From: Chloroflexota bacterium
Lineage (GTDB): Bacteria > Chloroflexota > Anaerolineae > Anaerolineales > Villigracilaceae
Assembly (NCBI GenBank): GCA_016191985.1
Contig: JACPVB010000243.1
Location: 1 to 5,069, forward strand
Reading direction: 5' to 3'
DNA length: 5,069 nucleotides
Positions 4,018 through 5,069 of the stretch are shown here, piece by piece. The position numbers and the translations under genes are program-made. Each line of letters opens with the position of its first letter. Within the stretch, counting starts at the first letter, position 1. A model generated the notes under the pieces. That model made no database searches. It saw only the letters and a program-made list of their open reading frames with translations, and was not told the DNA's origin.

Positions 4018-5069
4018 ATGAAATACACAGACCTCAAAATCCAAACCCAGCGTGAAGCTCCCAACAATGCACGGACAGAGGGATTCGCATTCCTCGTCCG
4101 CGCGGGATATTTGACTCGTGAGAATGAAATCCTGCCGCTTGGTCAGCAGGCAATTTCACATTTGCAAAATTTATCCAGTGATCCCTCTTTCCTCCCTTCG
4201 ACAAGCTCAGGGCAGCGCTTTCATCTTTCGTTACCGATTTTACACAGCGACCACGAAACCTACTTTCCACTTTCTACTGGCGGCGTCGAAGTTATTCACT
4301 GCGAATCCTGCAAATACACCTCACGCCTCGAACTCGCTCAATTTAAAAAAACGGCCCTGCCCCACGAAGAGGAACTTCCGCTTGAAAAAGTGTCGACGCC
4401 CGACTGCAATACCATCGAGTCACTTGCGAATTTTCTCGGCATGCCAAAAGAAAAAACCGCTAAAGCATTGATGTATACCCGCGTTTCTGATGGTCAATTC
4501 GTCTTCATCGTTGTGCGTGGGGACATGCAGATGAGCGAGGCGAAGCTCCGAAATGCCGTTGGGGAGGTGAAACTGGCAGATGCAGAATCAATTCGCAGGG
4601 CGGGCGCAGAGGCGGGCTACGCATCCCCAATTGGGTTGACGAATGCTCTCATCGTCGTGGATGACTTAATTCCCCAGTCACAAAATCTCGTGGCAGGTGC
4701 GAATGAAGCGGGCTATCATTTTAAGAACACAAATTATTCACGAGATTATTCCGCGGAAATCATCGTGGATGTGACTCAAGCCAAAGCGGGTGATCCCTGT
4801 TTCAATTGCGGCGGCCCGCTTTCCACTGTCAACGCGCTCTGTCTGGCCTCTCCCTCTGGGTTTGACTTTGCAAACATCCTGCTCGCCCTCGCGGAGACTC
4901 ATCACGATGAAAAGGGATTAACCTTTTCCAAATCCGCTGCGCCGTTTGACGTGTATCTCATGCATGTGCCCGGCAAAACCATCAACACATTGGAAAAAGC
5001 CGAAGAGATTTACAACTCCCTGCAAAATGAAGGCATCTCGGTTTTGTTCGATGACCGCGACGAGCGCGC
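4018..5069 (+). CDS. Prolyl-tRNA synthetase-like protein lacking a working catalytic core (partial, C-terminus missing)
   Basis: 350 complete codons are visible before the window ends. Residues 7-50 (KIQTQREAPNNARTEG...FLVRAGYLTRE...LPLG) match the N-terminal tip of bacterial ProRS. The roughly 150 residues that normally follow, with motif 2 and the tRNA-charging pocket, are absent. IHCESCKY (93-100) leads into an INS/YbaK editing domain at about 120-250, with the expected lysine K149 in EKTAKAL, VRGD (166-169), a GxxxP loop G200-P204, and AGANEAGYH (227-234). GDPCFNCGG (258-266) supplies the second CxxC. About 35-40 residues are then missing, and motif 3 (GIGVTR in E. coli) is replaced by GFDFAN (281-286), losing the ATP-binding arginine. 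HHDEKG and PFDVYLMHV open the anticodon-binding domain, with DDRDER at 345-350. I infer a trans-editing factor or regulatory relative rather than a synthetase. ATG 4018 is chosen on homology; no ribosome-binding site is visible. Confidence 0.85.
   Translation, partial: MKYTDLKIQTQREAPNNARTEGFAFLVRAGYLTRENEILPLGQQAISHLQNLSSDPSFLPSTSSGQRFHLSLPILHSDHETYFPLSTGGVEVIHCESCKYTSRLELAQFKKTALPHEEELPLEKVSTPDCNTIESLANFLGMPKEKTAKALMYTRVSDGQFVFIVVRGDMQMSEAKLRNAVGEVKLADAESIRRAGAEAGYASPIGLTNALIVVDDLIPQSQNLVAGANEAGYHFKNTNYSRDYSAEIIVDVTQAKAGDPCFNCGGPLSTVNALCLASPSGFDFANILLALAETHHDEKGLTFSKSAAPFDVYLMHVPGKTINTLEKAEEIYNSLQNEGISVLFDDRDER
4194..4213. repeat. Short dispersed repeat inserted in frame in the ProRS-like gene
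   Basis: CCCTTCGACAAGCTCAGGGC matches, from memory, a short repeat spread through many environmental bacterial genomes, which shows up in proteins as PSTSSGQ, RQAQG or LSLSKG depending on frame. Here it encodes P60-Q66 (PSTSSGQ) without breaking the frame. It lies in the linker where the ProRS catalytic domain is missing. Only one copy is present in this window. Confidence 0.55.

Noticed and set aside
4118..4471. Plus-strand frame inside the ProRS-like gene.
   Set aside because: The frame from 4018 has extended ProRS and INS-domain similarity; this one has none.

Overview
The window looks like a chromosomal segment of an environmental bacterium, most likely a member of the Chloroflexota (Anaerolineae-like). 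That assignment is an inference from gene style: short promoters set almost on top of start codons, GTAGGG-type hairpin repeats between genes, and an LPSTSSGQ-encoding short repeat. No rRNA or other strong phylogenetic marker is present. No CRISPR array, tRNA or rRNA was seen.

Left edge (1-257): the last 43 codons of an IS30-family transposase with its presumed terminal inverted repeat, then about 80 bp of AT-rich DNA without a gene, then a strong bidirectional terminator. Next (258-644, minus strand) is a 70-residue cold-shock protein gene. It has a good promoter and a leader of roughly 137 nt, which contains a terminator-like hairpin and a sequence able to mask the ribosome-binding site. 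A divergent intergenic region (about 645-685) carries a TATAAT box nine bases before the start of the next gene.

Plus-strand block (686-3092): an NAD-dependent sugar-nucleotide epimerase/dehydratase, a 3-methyladenine (alkylpurine) DNA glycosylase with its own likely promoter overlapping a palindrome, and the enoyl-ACP reductase FabI, closed by a clear terminator. These are housekeeping functions (surface sugars, base-excision repair, fatty-acid synthesis) and nothing suggests a shared pathway. A second small unit (3177-3928) couples a DUF2283 protein to a bactofilin (polymer-forming cytoskeletal protein) by a one-base TAATG overlap and ends in another terminator.

Right edge (4018-5069, running off the window): a prolyl-tRNA synthetase-like protein. 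It keeps the N-terminal tip, the two CxxC motifs, the INS (YbaK-like) editing domain and the start of the anticodon-binding domain. It lacks the catalytic segment carrying motif 2 and has a ruined motif 3. It looks like a ProRS relative that cannot charge tRNA but may edit it, and it is the most interesting object here. A short dispersed repeat is inserted in frame in its coding sequence.
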